DNA from: Raffaelea ambrosiae
Taxonomy: Eukaryota > Ascomycota > Sordariomycetes > Ophiostomatales > Ophiostomataceae
DNA: 64,000 nucleotides
Direction: 5' to 3'
Assembly (NCBI GenBank): GCA_002778195.1
Contig: PCDI01000067.1
Coordinates: 1-64,000, forward strand
The position numbers and the translations under genes were made by a program. Below are positions 21,344-32,187 of this stretch, piece after piece. Position 1 is the stretch's first letter; each line of letters opens with the position of its first letter. The notes below the pieces were generated by a model that saw nothing but the letters and a program-made list of their open reading frames with translations, searched no databases and was not told where the DNA came from.

Positions 21344-22666
21344 TAATTAAACAAGATTAATTAAAAATATTTTATCTTTATTTGGTTTTTTGTGTTAGCA
21401 TTTATTTTACTTATTTATTACTGTAAAAGTAAACTTTACTATGATAAAATTTAACTTCGAGTTTACTTAAAAGTTCTTCAAAAAAAAATAAATTTTTAAT
21501 TTAAAAATTTTATTTTTAAATTATTTAGATTCACGGTAATTAGTAACAAAATTTGTAGGATTTTTAATAAAATCTTTTAACTTTGTAAAAAAAGGATCAA
21601 AATATTATAAAGTATAAAGTTAATTTCATTACTTAAAATAAACAGCTTTTATAGTTTATTTACAAAAAAGTATCCAAAGTCTTTAGTATATATTGTTTAA
21701 TTATTTTCAAGGTTTGTATCTAAATCTAAAGATACATTCACAATATATTGTTTAATTGTTAATAGAAATGGAAAGATTAAAATTATTTGTGTTAATCATT
21801 TCATAAAATTAACATATGCTGAGTATATTAAATATTATATTTTTAATAAAATAACCAAAACTACTATAATAAGAATATTTAAGATTCTTGTATTATATTT
21901 ATGGTATATTAGCCTAAATTTTTCAAATAACGAACACTAAGGTCATGGCATATTCAGTATAATGTGGTATTCTAAAATGTTCAATTTATATGATCATATC
22001 TGTTTGGAGGATAAATTAAATCTAATCAAATTATAATTGGACCTTTTAAATTATCAAATATCTAACTTTATATATTTGTCCTATTTATTAAGGTGTTGTA
22101 TACTATTTATTAACTTTTCCATATATAAGTTTATATGGTATCTAAGAAAGATAGAGTAAAATTTAAAACATCTATAAAGTTCAATTTCCTTAGGTATCAT
22201 ATTCAGAAGTCTAAGTTTACCTTATAAATCGGAACCTCTCTTTATAATAGATGTATTACCATTATTATTTTTCTTTTATAAAAACAATTTTCAGGACTAT
22301 TTGAATTAGATAAAAATAAATTATCTCCTTGCATTAACAAATAATCAGGTAATAATTTGATAATTTATCTAATATATTTAAGTTAAAAAGTTAAAGAGTT
22401 ATACCATATATTATAGAAAATATACTTAAAATAATCAATTTAATTATATTATAAATTTTTCAATTTATAATTAATTTTACTAATATTAAAATTTTAATAA
22501 TCTGTTTAAACGAAAGAAAATTTAGGATAAATTTTATTAATTATTATATTTATATAATAAACCACTACAACTGAAAAATTGGAATTAAACCTTAATTACT
22601 TAATGTTTATATAAACAGATTAAAACTCGAAAAAAAATTAACTTACCGGTAAACCAGTTAAATGGT
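21344..22666. pseudogene. decayed coding region between trnD and the trnK copy
   Basis: No intact gene. On the minus strand about 22,200-21,950 an open stretch with two stops reads MIPKEIELYRCFKFYS...SSKQIWSYKLNILEYH. On the plus strand 21,520-21,600 is a diverged copy of the remnant at 667-1005. From about 22,490 the sequence is a diverged copy of 24,095-24,270. The stretch looks like a graveyard of duplicated or inserted DNA. Confidence 0.4.
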
Positions 22667-22737
22667 AAGGATCTATTAGATTCGAACCAACAATTGGAGA
22701 ATTAAAATTCATTTTATAACCATTTATATTAAATCCT
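22490..22737. repeat. diverged duplicate of the 24,095-24,342 block
   Basis: Both blocks begin with AATCTGTTTAAACGA or a close variant, share ATTATTATATTTATAT and TATAATAAA...ACTACAAC, and end in a tRNA-Lys. The copies differ by substitutions and indels. The 24-kb copy has the better tRNA, so the 22-kb copy is likely the decaying one. Confidence 0.65.
22667..22737 (-). pseudogene. trnK: tRNA-Lys(UUU)-like second copy
   Basis: The acceptor AGGATTT/AGATCCT still pairs and the TTTTAAT loop can be aligned to the functional trnK at 24270-24342. The anticodon stem 3' side and T-stem are badly paired. Confidence 0.6.
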
Positions 22738-23077
22738 TAAGATTAAAATAAAAAAATCTAAAAAAAATTTTTTTTAATAATTTTGATGTTTGCTTTACTT
22801 ATTTTAGAATTAAAATATATATCTTTTATAATCACCCGTATTAAGTTTATTCGCCTCTTCAGTTGTTATATCACAATCTTCGACATTTATAGAATATGTA
22901 AACAGTAAAGAGTAATAGTAAACCTAATTTTGTAAAAAGATATTAGACACTTAAATTCATTATTGTTTAAATACATTTTGTGAAAGTTAATATTGATATT
23001 TGATAATTATTATTATAAATAAAATGAAATTAAATTAAATGAAATAAATTAAAAAACTTAATAATCATTTATAAAAT

Positions 23078-23148
23078 CCTTTCTAAAATGAATCGAACAT
23101 TTATCCTAATATTAACAGTATTATGCTCTACCGTTGAGCTATAGAAAG
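23078..23148 (-). tRNA. trnN: tRNA-Asn(GUU), copy 1
   Basis: 71-nt cloverleaf with acceptor CTTTCTA/TAGAAAG, anticodon stem TAATA/TATTA around CTGTTAA and a standard TTCGATT T-loop. The whole anticodon and D region is nearly identical to the copy at 28065-28135. Confidence 0.9.
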
Positions 23149-23360
23149 TTAGTTTATATAAACTAAAATAAATAAAATCATAACTTCTAAATCTTAAAAA
23201 GTTAAATAATTAATTAAACTATTTTCTTTAAAGAGATTTTCTAAAGTTAAAAATTTAAAACTCTTTTTAATTAACTATTGAAGGATTAAAAGTAATTTAT
23301 ATTATTACTTTTATATTAATATTTTTAAAATATAATATAAAACTAAAATACTATTATTTT

Positions 23361-24098
23361 TTATCTTCTTGTGTTTTGCAGTGCATGGATCAAACGCAAA
23401 ATAGCGATATGATTATTAGTACGGGAATCAACTGTAGTAAAATTTAAATCACCACCTGAATAAGTTACAACTGCGGGAGTAATATTGAATTCATTCCTTG
23501 TTCTATTCAACTCAAGTACAGCATGTTCTAAATGAGTAGTAGAATAAGTATTGGCAAATGTGTTCATAGCCTCGAGATATATCCGATCTAGCTCAGCAGA
23601 TGTCAATCTAAGATACGTATTTAAAGTCCATACAACTAAAGGATCTTGAACAGCTCCTCTAGAAGTAGAAACATCTCTCTCTAAAATAGAAAGAACCTCT
23701 GCATTAGCAGTACTAATATTATTTACTCCATTTCTATTAGAAGAATTACCATTAGTACCTCCATTACTACCACCACCTTCACCATTAACACCACCGCTAG
23801 TACCACCATTACCTACACCATTCCCATTATTACCGCTATTATCCATATTAAATGTAGTACCATTCTTGTAACTAGAATCAGCATTAAATTCTTCACCACC
23901 AGCCCCTAGATAACTAAACAAAGGGTTATGTAATGAATCTTTAATAGCCAACATTAAATCCTCTCAAACAAAAGACAAATCGATCAAACCTACAATAAGA
24001 CACAAGATAACAAAAAAAAAGATAAAAGCAATAACAATAAAGAATAAAAAATACACAACTTTTTTTTTTAATTTAATAAATAATCTCACCATAATCAT
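23361..24098 (-). CDS. orf245, membrane-anchored Gly/Asn-rich protein of unknown function
   Basis: With TGA as Trp the frame runs 246 codons from ATG at 24098 to a stop at 23361; the standard code shows only the last 197. N-terminus: short basic stretch (KLKKK), then a strong 25-residue hydrophobic segment near residues 14-40, so a single membrane anchor is likely. Residues about 75-125 form a Gly/Asn/Ser-rich linker. The last 110 residues are well-mixed and predicted helical (VLSILERDVSTSRGAV, AVLELNRTRNEFN, IAILRLIHALQN). The varied composition and use of GC-containing codons argue for real coding. No recognised domain. It lies between trnN and trnK, 0.2 kb from the next unknown ORF. No conserved mitochondrial gene fits. 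Confidence 0.65.
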
Positions 24099-24269
24099 CT
24101 GTTTAAACGAAAAAAATATAGAAACATTATATTATTATATTTATATTTGTATAATAAATAACTACAACAAAGAAACTATAAATCACATCACATCATTGTC
24201 CCTAATTATAATTATATTTATAAATTAAAACAGGACCAATGTTTAATTTATAAATTTCATAATAAGGGG

Positions 24270-24342
24270 TAGGATCTGTTGGAATCGAACCAACATTTGA
24301 ATGATTAAAAGTCATTTGTAATAACCTTTATACTAAGATCCC
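24270..24342 (-). tRNA. trnK: tRNA-Lys(UUU)
   Basis: 73-nt cloverleaf with acceptor GGGATCT/AGATCCT, T-stem GTTGG/CCAAC and anticodon loop CTTTTAA. Confidence 0.9.
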
Positions 24343-24463
24343 TAATATATAGATATGATTATATATTATTATATTAGTTAGTATATATATATGATTATAT
24401 CATATTATAATTAGTTAGTTTATTTCTTATTCTTTATATATTTAATAGATTAGATTTTATGAT

Positions 24464-25705
24464 CTAATGAAAAGTAGTATGATTACAATTGTAATGAGCT
24501 CCATCTATGCTACGATCTATTTCCTTTATATACTTATGACAAGACTCTGCCGAGTTTTTTGCTAATTCATGTTGTTTCTTATAATAAGCAAATTTCTTCT
24601 TAAGAATTTCTTCCTCAAAAAGCGTCGTTTTGCTTATTATTTCTTTATTATTACCTAACTTTAGAGTTTTTTTGTGTTCTTTGATTACCTGCTCTATTGA
24701 TTTTCCTTTTGCTACTTCTTCGTTTGCTGTTTTTACATTATTATAGGCTTTACCATAAGACGTTTCAATACCATAAAAATCTCTTCTAGCTTTTATTGTA
24801 TTTTTATAATCTTCCTCGTGTTTCTTCTTTAAATCTATCAATCTTTGATGATGTTCCTCGAATGTTTCATTAGAACTTTTAGCTAATTCGTCATCCGTGC
24901 AATGTTCGTGCATATATTTCTCGTCAGAGTTCTTTTGAAATAGTTTTTCTATATCCTCCGGGCTCAATTTATCATCCTCAGTAGAATTTAATATATTTTT
25001 TAAAAAGCTAGGCAGTTCAGGTGGACCTCCTGGTGGACCACTAGGTCCACCTTTACCTCCGCCACTTTCAGGTTGATTTGACCCACTATTCATAAACACT
25101 AGGCCACTGTCTAAGTTTAATGTAGAAATTAAGCATGCAATTATAATATAAATAGCGCTAATAAAAGCTAATTTTATAGAAAAATTTTTTATATTAATTA
25201 TACTTCATTCCATTTTTATTATTCCTAAAAATAATTTACATGAGATATATATTTTAACTAAAAATTTTCCGAAATAAACAGAATCATATAAACAAAAACC
25301 CATAAATAAGTATAATATAATAGAAATAATAATAATCATAAAATTTAATCTTAAAATAAAAAAGAAAGAATTATTTATTAAATTAGATATTTCTTTATTA
25401 CTTAGACGTAATAAAGAATATAAAACGAGACCTAATACACTAAATAAATAAAAAAAACTAAAATAATATACGGAAGTTATATATAAACACCGTGCAAAGC
25501 ATAAAGTAAATAAAACAACTAGAACTTTAAAAATTAATTTTATTAAGTTAATAAAAATTTCTGATTTTAATATAATTAAATATAATATTATTAATTGCTC
25601 TTTTAAAACTATAAAACTATAAAATTCAAAAGTAATAAGCTGAATTATAAATTGATTTGATGTTATGAACCCCAATAATATATCGAAATATATAGAAATA
25701 ATCAC
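24464..25705 (-). CDS. unknown ORF, multi-membrane N-terminus with Pro/Gly hinge and helical tail
   Basis: The frame is open from inside the 3' end of cox3 (another frame) to TAG at 24464, up to 413 codons if the single TGA at 25205-25207 is Trp. The start is uncertain: the upstream limit is a GTG at 25705, the first ATG is at 25339, and a later one at 25213 gives 249 aa. The first 170 residues are strongly hydrophobic with about five possible membrane segments. A further anchor follows the TGA. Then comes a hinge SGSNQPESGGGKGGPSGPPG, and a Lys/Glu-rich tail of about 180 residues with coiled-coil character (EEHHQRLIDLKKKHEEDY). No family recognised. The layout, anchor then glycine-rich linker then helices, parallels orf245 next door. 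Confidence 0.6.
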
Positions 25706-28006
25706 ACAACATCAACAAAATGCCAGTACAAAATTCCAGCTTCGTATCCAAGATGATGTGTATCTGTTAAATGATAATCTATTATTCTTCATAATGCTAT
25801 AGCTATAAAAATAGTTCCAACTATAACGTGAAATCCATGAACAAATTAATTAATTAATTAATCAATAATTTTTATTATTGTTTAGACCATGTCTTCTTAT
25901 TTCTATTAACTAAGTTAGTATATGTATATTTAGTTATAAATAAGTAGAGTTTATTGCCATTCTTTTACTTAAAAATTAAGTAATATAATATTTATTAGCT
26001 AGTCGTTGAACCTTTATATATTTCATTTTAAAATATATAATTGGCAGCAAATTTTCTTAAAAAATAAGATTTTTTTGCTATTTACTCTATTATTATTTAT
26101 ATGTTTTTTATTTTAAGGCAAAACTATAACCTTTATAGCTTTTACCTGTAGTTAAACACTCTTTAACTTTTTTTCGAGATATTCCTAAAGTAATTGCAAC
26201 TTTAGTTATACTATCAAAAATAATAGTATTATTATTTTCATCTATAGATATAATTTGAGTTGATTCACTTATTAAATTATTAGTCCCTCTCTGAAATCTA
26301 ATATTTTCTCTAATTTCATAAGGACTCTCAGATAAATAAAGTTTAGATAATAATAATTTAATTTCTGTTATAGGTTTTAGTTCCTTAATTAAATAACTAT
26401 TAGTACTTAATCTATACTTATTAATATGATTTTTTATTAAATCAAATATTAATTTACCTTCTGTTGTAATATGATAACCTTTATAATATAAATCTACTAA
26501 ATATAACCACAGTTTAAAATCCTCAGATTTTAAAGTTTTTAATAATATATTATTATTTTCATAAAATAAAGGTATTAACTTTTCTCTAATATCTTTAATT
26601 TTATTAATTTCTAATATAATCATTGGATTTTGTTCAAATCTTTGAGAATAATATAAAGGTTTATCTATTTTTATAAACTCTATAATTTTATTATATAATT
26701 CTAATTCTTTAATATGATTCTCTAATTTGAATCTAGGCATATATTTATTAGTAGAAAATGAACCTTCACCGTCTATAAACCCAGCCAATCAATATTTAGT
26801 TATATTAATTTTATTAGTTATAGATCTTGGTATTCATTTACCTGACATTTTTTGCATTTGTTTTTGATAATCTATAATAATTAATTTACCTTCATTTGTA
26901 AGATGTTCTTTATTTTTAATTAACATTACAGCTTTCTTAAAAAAAAGATAATGATGATATTTAGAGCTATTAAGATTAACATAATCAAATATAGGAATAA
27001 TAACATTTAATAAGGAATTTTGATCATTTATAAAGAAATTAGCTTTATCACCCGATTTAGATATATGGCCACATTTTAAAGTATCCATAATAAACTCTAA
27101 AACTTTTATATCATCAATATGCAAACCTATTTTAAATGTAAATTGAGAATATTTAAAAGTATCTTTTTTTACATCTGTTAATTTTATATTAAAATTACCT
27201 TCAGCATCGGTAAATCCAACAAATCATTCAATAAATGATTTATTTAAATAAAAATTTTTTGATTTATTACAATTAATTAAGAATTTATTATTATTAATAA
27301 TATTATTATCCTTAATAAAAAAAAAAAGAGCAATAAAATAAAATAAAGATATAAATAGGGCTTCATGGTAAATTAACCCAGTACCAAAGTAAAAACATGT
27401 ACCAAAAACACCGTCACTAAGAGTAAAAGATGAAACTTCGTACTCTAAACCTTGAAAAGCTGTAAAGATAACAGCCAATAAAACTGTAACTATTGCTCCA
27501 TATGTAGCTCCTACTCTATTACCTGAAATTAATGAGTGATGACTATATGTTATAGTTGCTCCACTAGATAATAATATAACTGTATTTAATAAAGGAAGTT
27601 CAAAAGGATTTACGGGTTCTATACCAAAAGGAGGTCATTGAGCACCTAATTCTACAGTAGGAGTTAGGGCACTATGAAAGAAAGCTCAAAATATAGCTAA
27701 GAAAAATAAACCTTCAGAGGCTATAAATAGAATTACTCCCATAGTAATTCCTTTTTGAACAACTGCTGTATGGTCTCCTAAAAATGTACCCTCTGTTATT
27801 ATATCACGGAATCAAAATAACATTGAAGCGGCAGTTGAAAATAAAGCTATATAAAATAAAATATAAGCATTTGAAAAATTATGCATAGATAAAGCAGCAT
27901 TTGATGTTAAACCTAATAAAGATATACATGTAAACAAGGGTCAAGGTGAGGGAGAAACTAGATGAAAAGGATGATCTTGGAAATTACTTCTTATATGTTT
28001 ATTCAT
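25663..28006 (-). CDS. cox3: cytochrome c oxidase subunit 3, one intron
   Basis: Complex IV subunit III, seven-helix inner-membrane protein. Exon 1 is 27376-28006 and exon 2 is 25663-25841; joined they give 270 codons (269 aa), the usual size. It starts [17 protein letters not shown] and ends [19 protein letters not shown]. The exons meet in GTGF|HGFHV, with the phenylalanine codon split T|TT. Trp is coded by TGA several times. A separate unknown ORF begins in another frame across its stop codon. Confidence 0.96.
25842..27375 (-). mobile_element. group I intron in cox3
   Basis: U ends exon 1 and G ends the intron. The core segments GGTTCAACGACTAGC and AAGACATGGTC lie 3' of the ORF. The intron ends in a short AATT tandem run. 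Confidence 0.85.
26108..27375 (-). CDS. LAGLIDADG homing endonuclease in frame with cox3 exon 1
   Basis: About 422 codons continuing the frame of cox3 exon 1 to a stop at 26108, with TGA read as Trp. Double [20 protein letters not shown] and [11 protein letters not shown]. The C-terminal segment [16 protein letters not shown] is a NUMOD-like helix-turn-helix. Translation as an exon-intron fusion followed by proteolysis is the usual scheme for this arrangement. It belongs to the same subfamily as the rnl intron 3 and cob intron enzymes. Confidence 0.85.
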
Positions 28007-28064
28007 TCTTTTTTTTTTTACCAATTACTAAATATAAGGCCTTTAATTGTAGCCAATTTAATTA

Positions 28065-28135
28065 CCTTTCCGAAATGAATTTAACATTTATCCTAATATT
28101 AACAGTATTATGCTCTACCATTGAGCTACAAAAAG
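28065..28135 (-). tRNA. trnN: tRNA-Asn(GUU), copy 2
   Basis: 71-nt cloverleaf with acceptor CTTTTTG/CGGAAAG and the same anticodon arm as the 23-kb copy. The T-loop is TTAAATT rather than TTCGATT, so this copy may be less active. It lies in the canonical place just upstream of cox3. Confidence 0.8.
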
Positions 28136-28162
28136 GTTAAGTTTATATAAAATAAACAAGGA

Positions 28163-28308
28163 AAACAAGAGATTCGAACTCTTAAGACTAATATCGCAAT
28201 AAAATTTAACCCTTAAAACAAAATTTAGCCGTAAATTTAGCCGTAAATTTAGACTTTTAAAGCTAATGTTTTTAGGGAATAATAGACTCTAACTCTTGAA
28301 GCTAATAT
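28163..28308 (-). repeat. two partial copies of the trnY 3' half
   Basis: 28163-28194 and 28276-28308 each match the T-arm and variable region of trnY (28315-28400) with mismatches and have no 5' half. They form a decaying tandem series downstream of trnY. Between them is a short TTTAGCCGTAAA direct repeat. Confidence 0.65.
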
Positions 28309-28314
28309 TTTTAT

Positions 28315-28400
28315 TAGGAAACAAGAGATTCGAACTCTTAAAGCTAATATAGCTATTGAGTTTACAGCTCAACCCTTCTTACCAATAAAGGAAGTCTCCT
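28315..28400 (-). tRNA. trnY: tRNA-Tyr(GUA)
   Basis: 86-nt cloverleaf with a long variable arm, acceptor AGGAGAC/GTTTCCT, T-stem AAGAG/CTCTT and anticodon stem TTGAG/CTCAA around CTGTAAA. Confidence 0.9.
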
Positions 28401-28829
28401 TAATGTATAATATAAAAATTATACATTCATGTATAATATAAAAACTATACATGGCATTTTAAGTTAAATTTTAATTATTCCCGTGCAACTTCCGCTACAC
28501 GAACCGTATTTCGACTTAACACTAATTAGAATGGCGCATATGAAGAATTCTGTTATAATATCTAAATCCTGTTTTTTACTTACTTATAACAGAAAAGCAA
28601 ACTTACTGAACCTACTCTTTTCAGCGTGCGACGAGTGGTTAGTACCAATCCAAGGATTATTCACCGTGACATGGTGATTCACGATTACTAGTAATTACTT
28701 ATTCATATAGTCGAGTTTCAGACTATAATCCATATCCATTTTATCCTATTTTGATGAGATTAGCTAGAATTTTCATTTTCGCATCTCTTTGTTTAGGCAT
28801 ATGTGGCACGTCTAGAGCCCACAATATAA

Positions 28830-30114
28830 CACAGCGATCAAATTTATCATACAAATAATTAGTAATTCAAATAATAATATTTATTGATTCATTTTAGATT
28901 TTATGTTTAATATTACATTTAAACCATTTTTAGTTAAATGCTCTTTATTATTAATCATAATAACAACTTTATTAAACTCTATAAAATCTAAACTCTTTTT
29001 ACCTTTAATTGGATATTTTCTGAAGAAAGGCACTATTACTGATGTAATAGCCTTAATATTTGTTAATTGAAATTTTACAGATTTATCCGTTAAATATACA
29101 TATTTATCTTCAGCTAAGTTAAAATACGTAACTAAATATTTAATAAATTCTTTTTCTCTTATATGTAAATCTATAGAGAATCTTAACTGAACTCTTGTAT
29201 TTAATTTACTAGTTTCAGATTTACTAATTTTAATGCTAAAACTACTATCACCACTTGAAAATCCTGCAAGTCATTGAGCGTCTGGTATACCTTGAAATTT
29301 ATATTCAGGTTTACTTAACTTAATTTCTTTTCAATTTGGAAATTCTTTTTTAAGTTTATCAGATAAACCTAAGTTGATGATAGATTTCAGTCCTATTAAT
29401 TTTAATAAGCCTTCATTAAATAGATGTTCTTTCTTTTTAATTAAAAAAAAAAGCTTTTCTAAAAATTACATAATCAATTATTTTACAAGTTATAAGTGGA
29501 TATTTATCAAAATGATTTATAATTACTTGTAAATCTTTTATAGATTCTACTCTATACTGTAAAGAGTTTTCCCCATGTTTATGAATATTACCTACTCCAA
29601 AAAAAGATTTAATAGCTTCTAATAAAACAATATCTTTAGAATGTAAACCTATAGCAAATATAATCTTAACTCTTCAATTTGTATTATAATTAGTATTATG
29701 TTGAATTAAAAGAGAAAAAGTACCTTCAGCATCAGAAAATCCAGTTAAAAACCAAGGATCTAATTCATCAATAAATTTAGGTTTCTGGGTTTTATTATTG
29801 GCTGAATACGTCCTTATTTGATTAGAAAGGATTTTGACTTGATAACTTCTTCTAAAGTCCGTTAGAGTATACCTTAACATTAAATTATTAATGCAACTAC
29901 CATCTACTCGTTGCTCTTTTATAGTATTATATAATACTAATTTAGATCCGCGATAACCCATTTTAATTTCTTTCATAGTCTGATTTATTACTATACCTGA
30001 GTGGTTAATTCAGCCACTTACATATATTCATACATAGTTTAGTATCAGAATTTTTAGGGTGTCCCCGGAATTTGATAGTTTTACCCACGATGGTGATATC
30101 CTACATCACTCAGC
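28830..30114 (-). mobile_element. group I intron in rns (site near E. coli 1210)
   Basis: It splits CATCATGGCCT from TTATATTGTGGGCTC. U ends the 5' exon and G ends the intron. The core has CAAATTCCGGGGACACCC and AAAGAGCAACGAGTAGATGG. Confidence 0.85.
28881..29976 (-). pseudogene. LAGLIDADG endonuclease with frameshift, rns intron
   Basis: Starts ATG at 29976 (start MKEIKMGYRG), overlapping the ribozyme core. First motif LTGFSDAEGTF, second LAGFSSGDSSF. The two halves are in different frames: the shift falls at a run of ten A (plus strand, about 29,443-29,452), where one base fewer restores the frame. It ends at TAA 28881-28883. Either a young null allele, a programmed slip, or a sequencing error in the homopolymer. 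Confidence 0.8.
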
Positions 30115-31290
30115 AGGCCATGATGACTTGTCTTTGGCCCTCTTACTCTATCAAAGTAAAGGCGATAGAGAACAACTTTATAAAAAACTTTTTTATAAAT
30201 AAAGTAAGGGTTTATGTTGATTTCATGGTCGAAACCACAGTTTCACAACATCAACTGAAAACAGCCGTGCAACACTCGTTATAAATTAAATAAAAAAAAT
30301 ATGAATAAATATTTTTAAATTATAATTCCAATTGTGGTAAGGTTTTTCGTGGGTCATCGAATTAACTAACATACTTCACTACTGGTGTTAGAAACGGTCT
30401 AGTGATTTCAGTTCCCGCGTTGCCACGTTACTCTTGAGGTGAAATGCTTACATTTTCATTTTTAGATTAAAAATTTTTCTAATCTAAAGCATTCAGCTTT
30501 GTCTGCTAAGACTACTAGGGTATCTAATCCTGTTCGCGATCTTAGCCTTCGTCCTTCAACGTCAGTTTTTACATAAAAGGTTGCTTTAGCCTTTACCAGT
30601 CCCTAAGGTATCATAGAATTCTATCTCTACTCCATAAGTACTACCTTCTTGTATTAAACTCTAGATAGAAATTATCCCATATAAGTGGTAGATTTCTTCC
30701 GTTTAAGTACACTTTAAACCTATTAAAGATGAATAACACTCGCCTCTTACGTATTACCGCGACTGCTGGCACGTAATTAGTCAAGGCTAAAATATATCTT
30801 ATCATTATACATTATATATTCAGAACTTTATTCGAAAATCGATTTAACCTTTTCACTTTAAGTCTTATTTGTACTAAATAAGATAGGCTGTTCATTTAAG
30901 TTGCCAGTTCAACCGTTAGGTCATTGACTAATATTCCCCACTGCTGTACATTCTATTGTTTTGGGTTTTTTTCAGCCCCAATGTGGTCGATCAACCATTT
31001 CAGTTTCGACTAAGAGAATTAAAGGCTAGTTAAGCATTTACCTTAACAACTACCTATCTCTAAAATTTATCTTATCATCTTAAAACGGAATTTCCTTTAT
31101 TATTATAAGGGATTTTGCCCCTTGCTTTAAGGTAGATTAATAACATAATACTCACCTGTTCACCACTTTTAATTAAATTATGTATTAAATTAAACGTTCG
31201 ATTAGCATGTGTCAAGCACTTAAACAGTGTTCATTCAGAGCCATCACCAAACTCGACAAACCTATTTTTTTCAAAACATAATCTTGACAA

Positions 31291-32187
31291 TTATATTTCT
31301 ATAACCTCCATAAAATTTTTAATTTATTTATTTAGAATAAACGTAAGCTATATCTAGTTATACTTTCTCTCTAATATAAAGTTTTATATAAGCTTGTATT
31401 TCCGTAATATTATTTTATTATTTTATATTTAATTATTTAATAATACATTAACATTTTCTATTTAATACTTAAAATTTTTACCATTTTTTACATTTTAAAA
31501 AAACTATAGACTTTCCTTTATTATTCTTAAATATTTTATCTAAATTTCATAAAAAAAAATAAAATGAAAACCCGATAAATATAAGTAATTGTAGTTCAAA
31601 ATTTGAGAATTCATTAAAATAATTAGAGTATAATCATATCTTTTCCCTAAAAATATTAATATTATTTGATAACAAAATAAAATAAAATAAATACTTCCTT
31701 ATTACCTAAACATTTAATATAATATATAAGAGAGTTAATTTATATTAACTTTATATAAAGTTTTATAGGGTTTGAGTCTATTTTTATATTTATTAATATT
31801 TACATTTCCCATATTATTTAATTAATCTTTGTATAAATAATATATTAAATTAAATTAATAATAAATGTAATATAATCAATCCAATTTACTTATATTTGCT
31901 AAAATATAAGTTAAAAATACTATATATGAAGACACATATTCATTATTTACGTTAATAAATTTTATTATAATATTAAAAAATACTAAATTGTAGTTGAATT
32001 TATTTTTTTTTAAGATTTGAAAAATTAAATATAATTAGTTAATTTAAAAATTTATTTTATAATATAAGATAAATTTTTATTTGATAAACTAATCTTATAG
32101 GGTTAGTTAAAAAAAATAGTTAAATTTACATTAAATTTAACTAGTAAAGTAACAGTCAAAAGTAAATTTTATTTTAATTAAAATTTA
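31291..32187. other. AT-rich spacer between rns and atp6
   Basis: About 0.9 kb with only scattered stops and homopolymer runs. I see no ORF, tRNA or strong hairpin. Confidence 0.5.

Larger units (their letters stand above)
28468..31290 (-). rRNA. rns: small subunit rRNA, one group I intron
   Basis: Mitochondrial SSU rRNA. Its 5' end is marked by GAGTTTGGTGATGGCTCTG near 31,255. Other landmarks are CATCATGGCCT near 30,120, GGGCTCTAGACGTGCCACA near 28,815 and a 3' terminal GTAGCGGAAGTTGCACGGG near 28,490. The exons are about 30,115-31,290 and 28,468-28,829. Both ends are estimates from conserved segments. Confidence 0.92.

Noticed and set aside
24464..25841. Possible cox3 gene fused to the downstream unknown ORF
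   Set aside because: Careful codon-by-codon reading shows cox3 ends normally in [13 protein letters not shown] and TAA at 25663-25665. The downstream ORF is in a different frame and only overlaps the cox3 end if a GTG start is assumed.
28483..28677. 64-codon plus-strand ORF
   Set aside because: It falls inside the 3' domain of rns.
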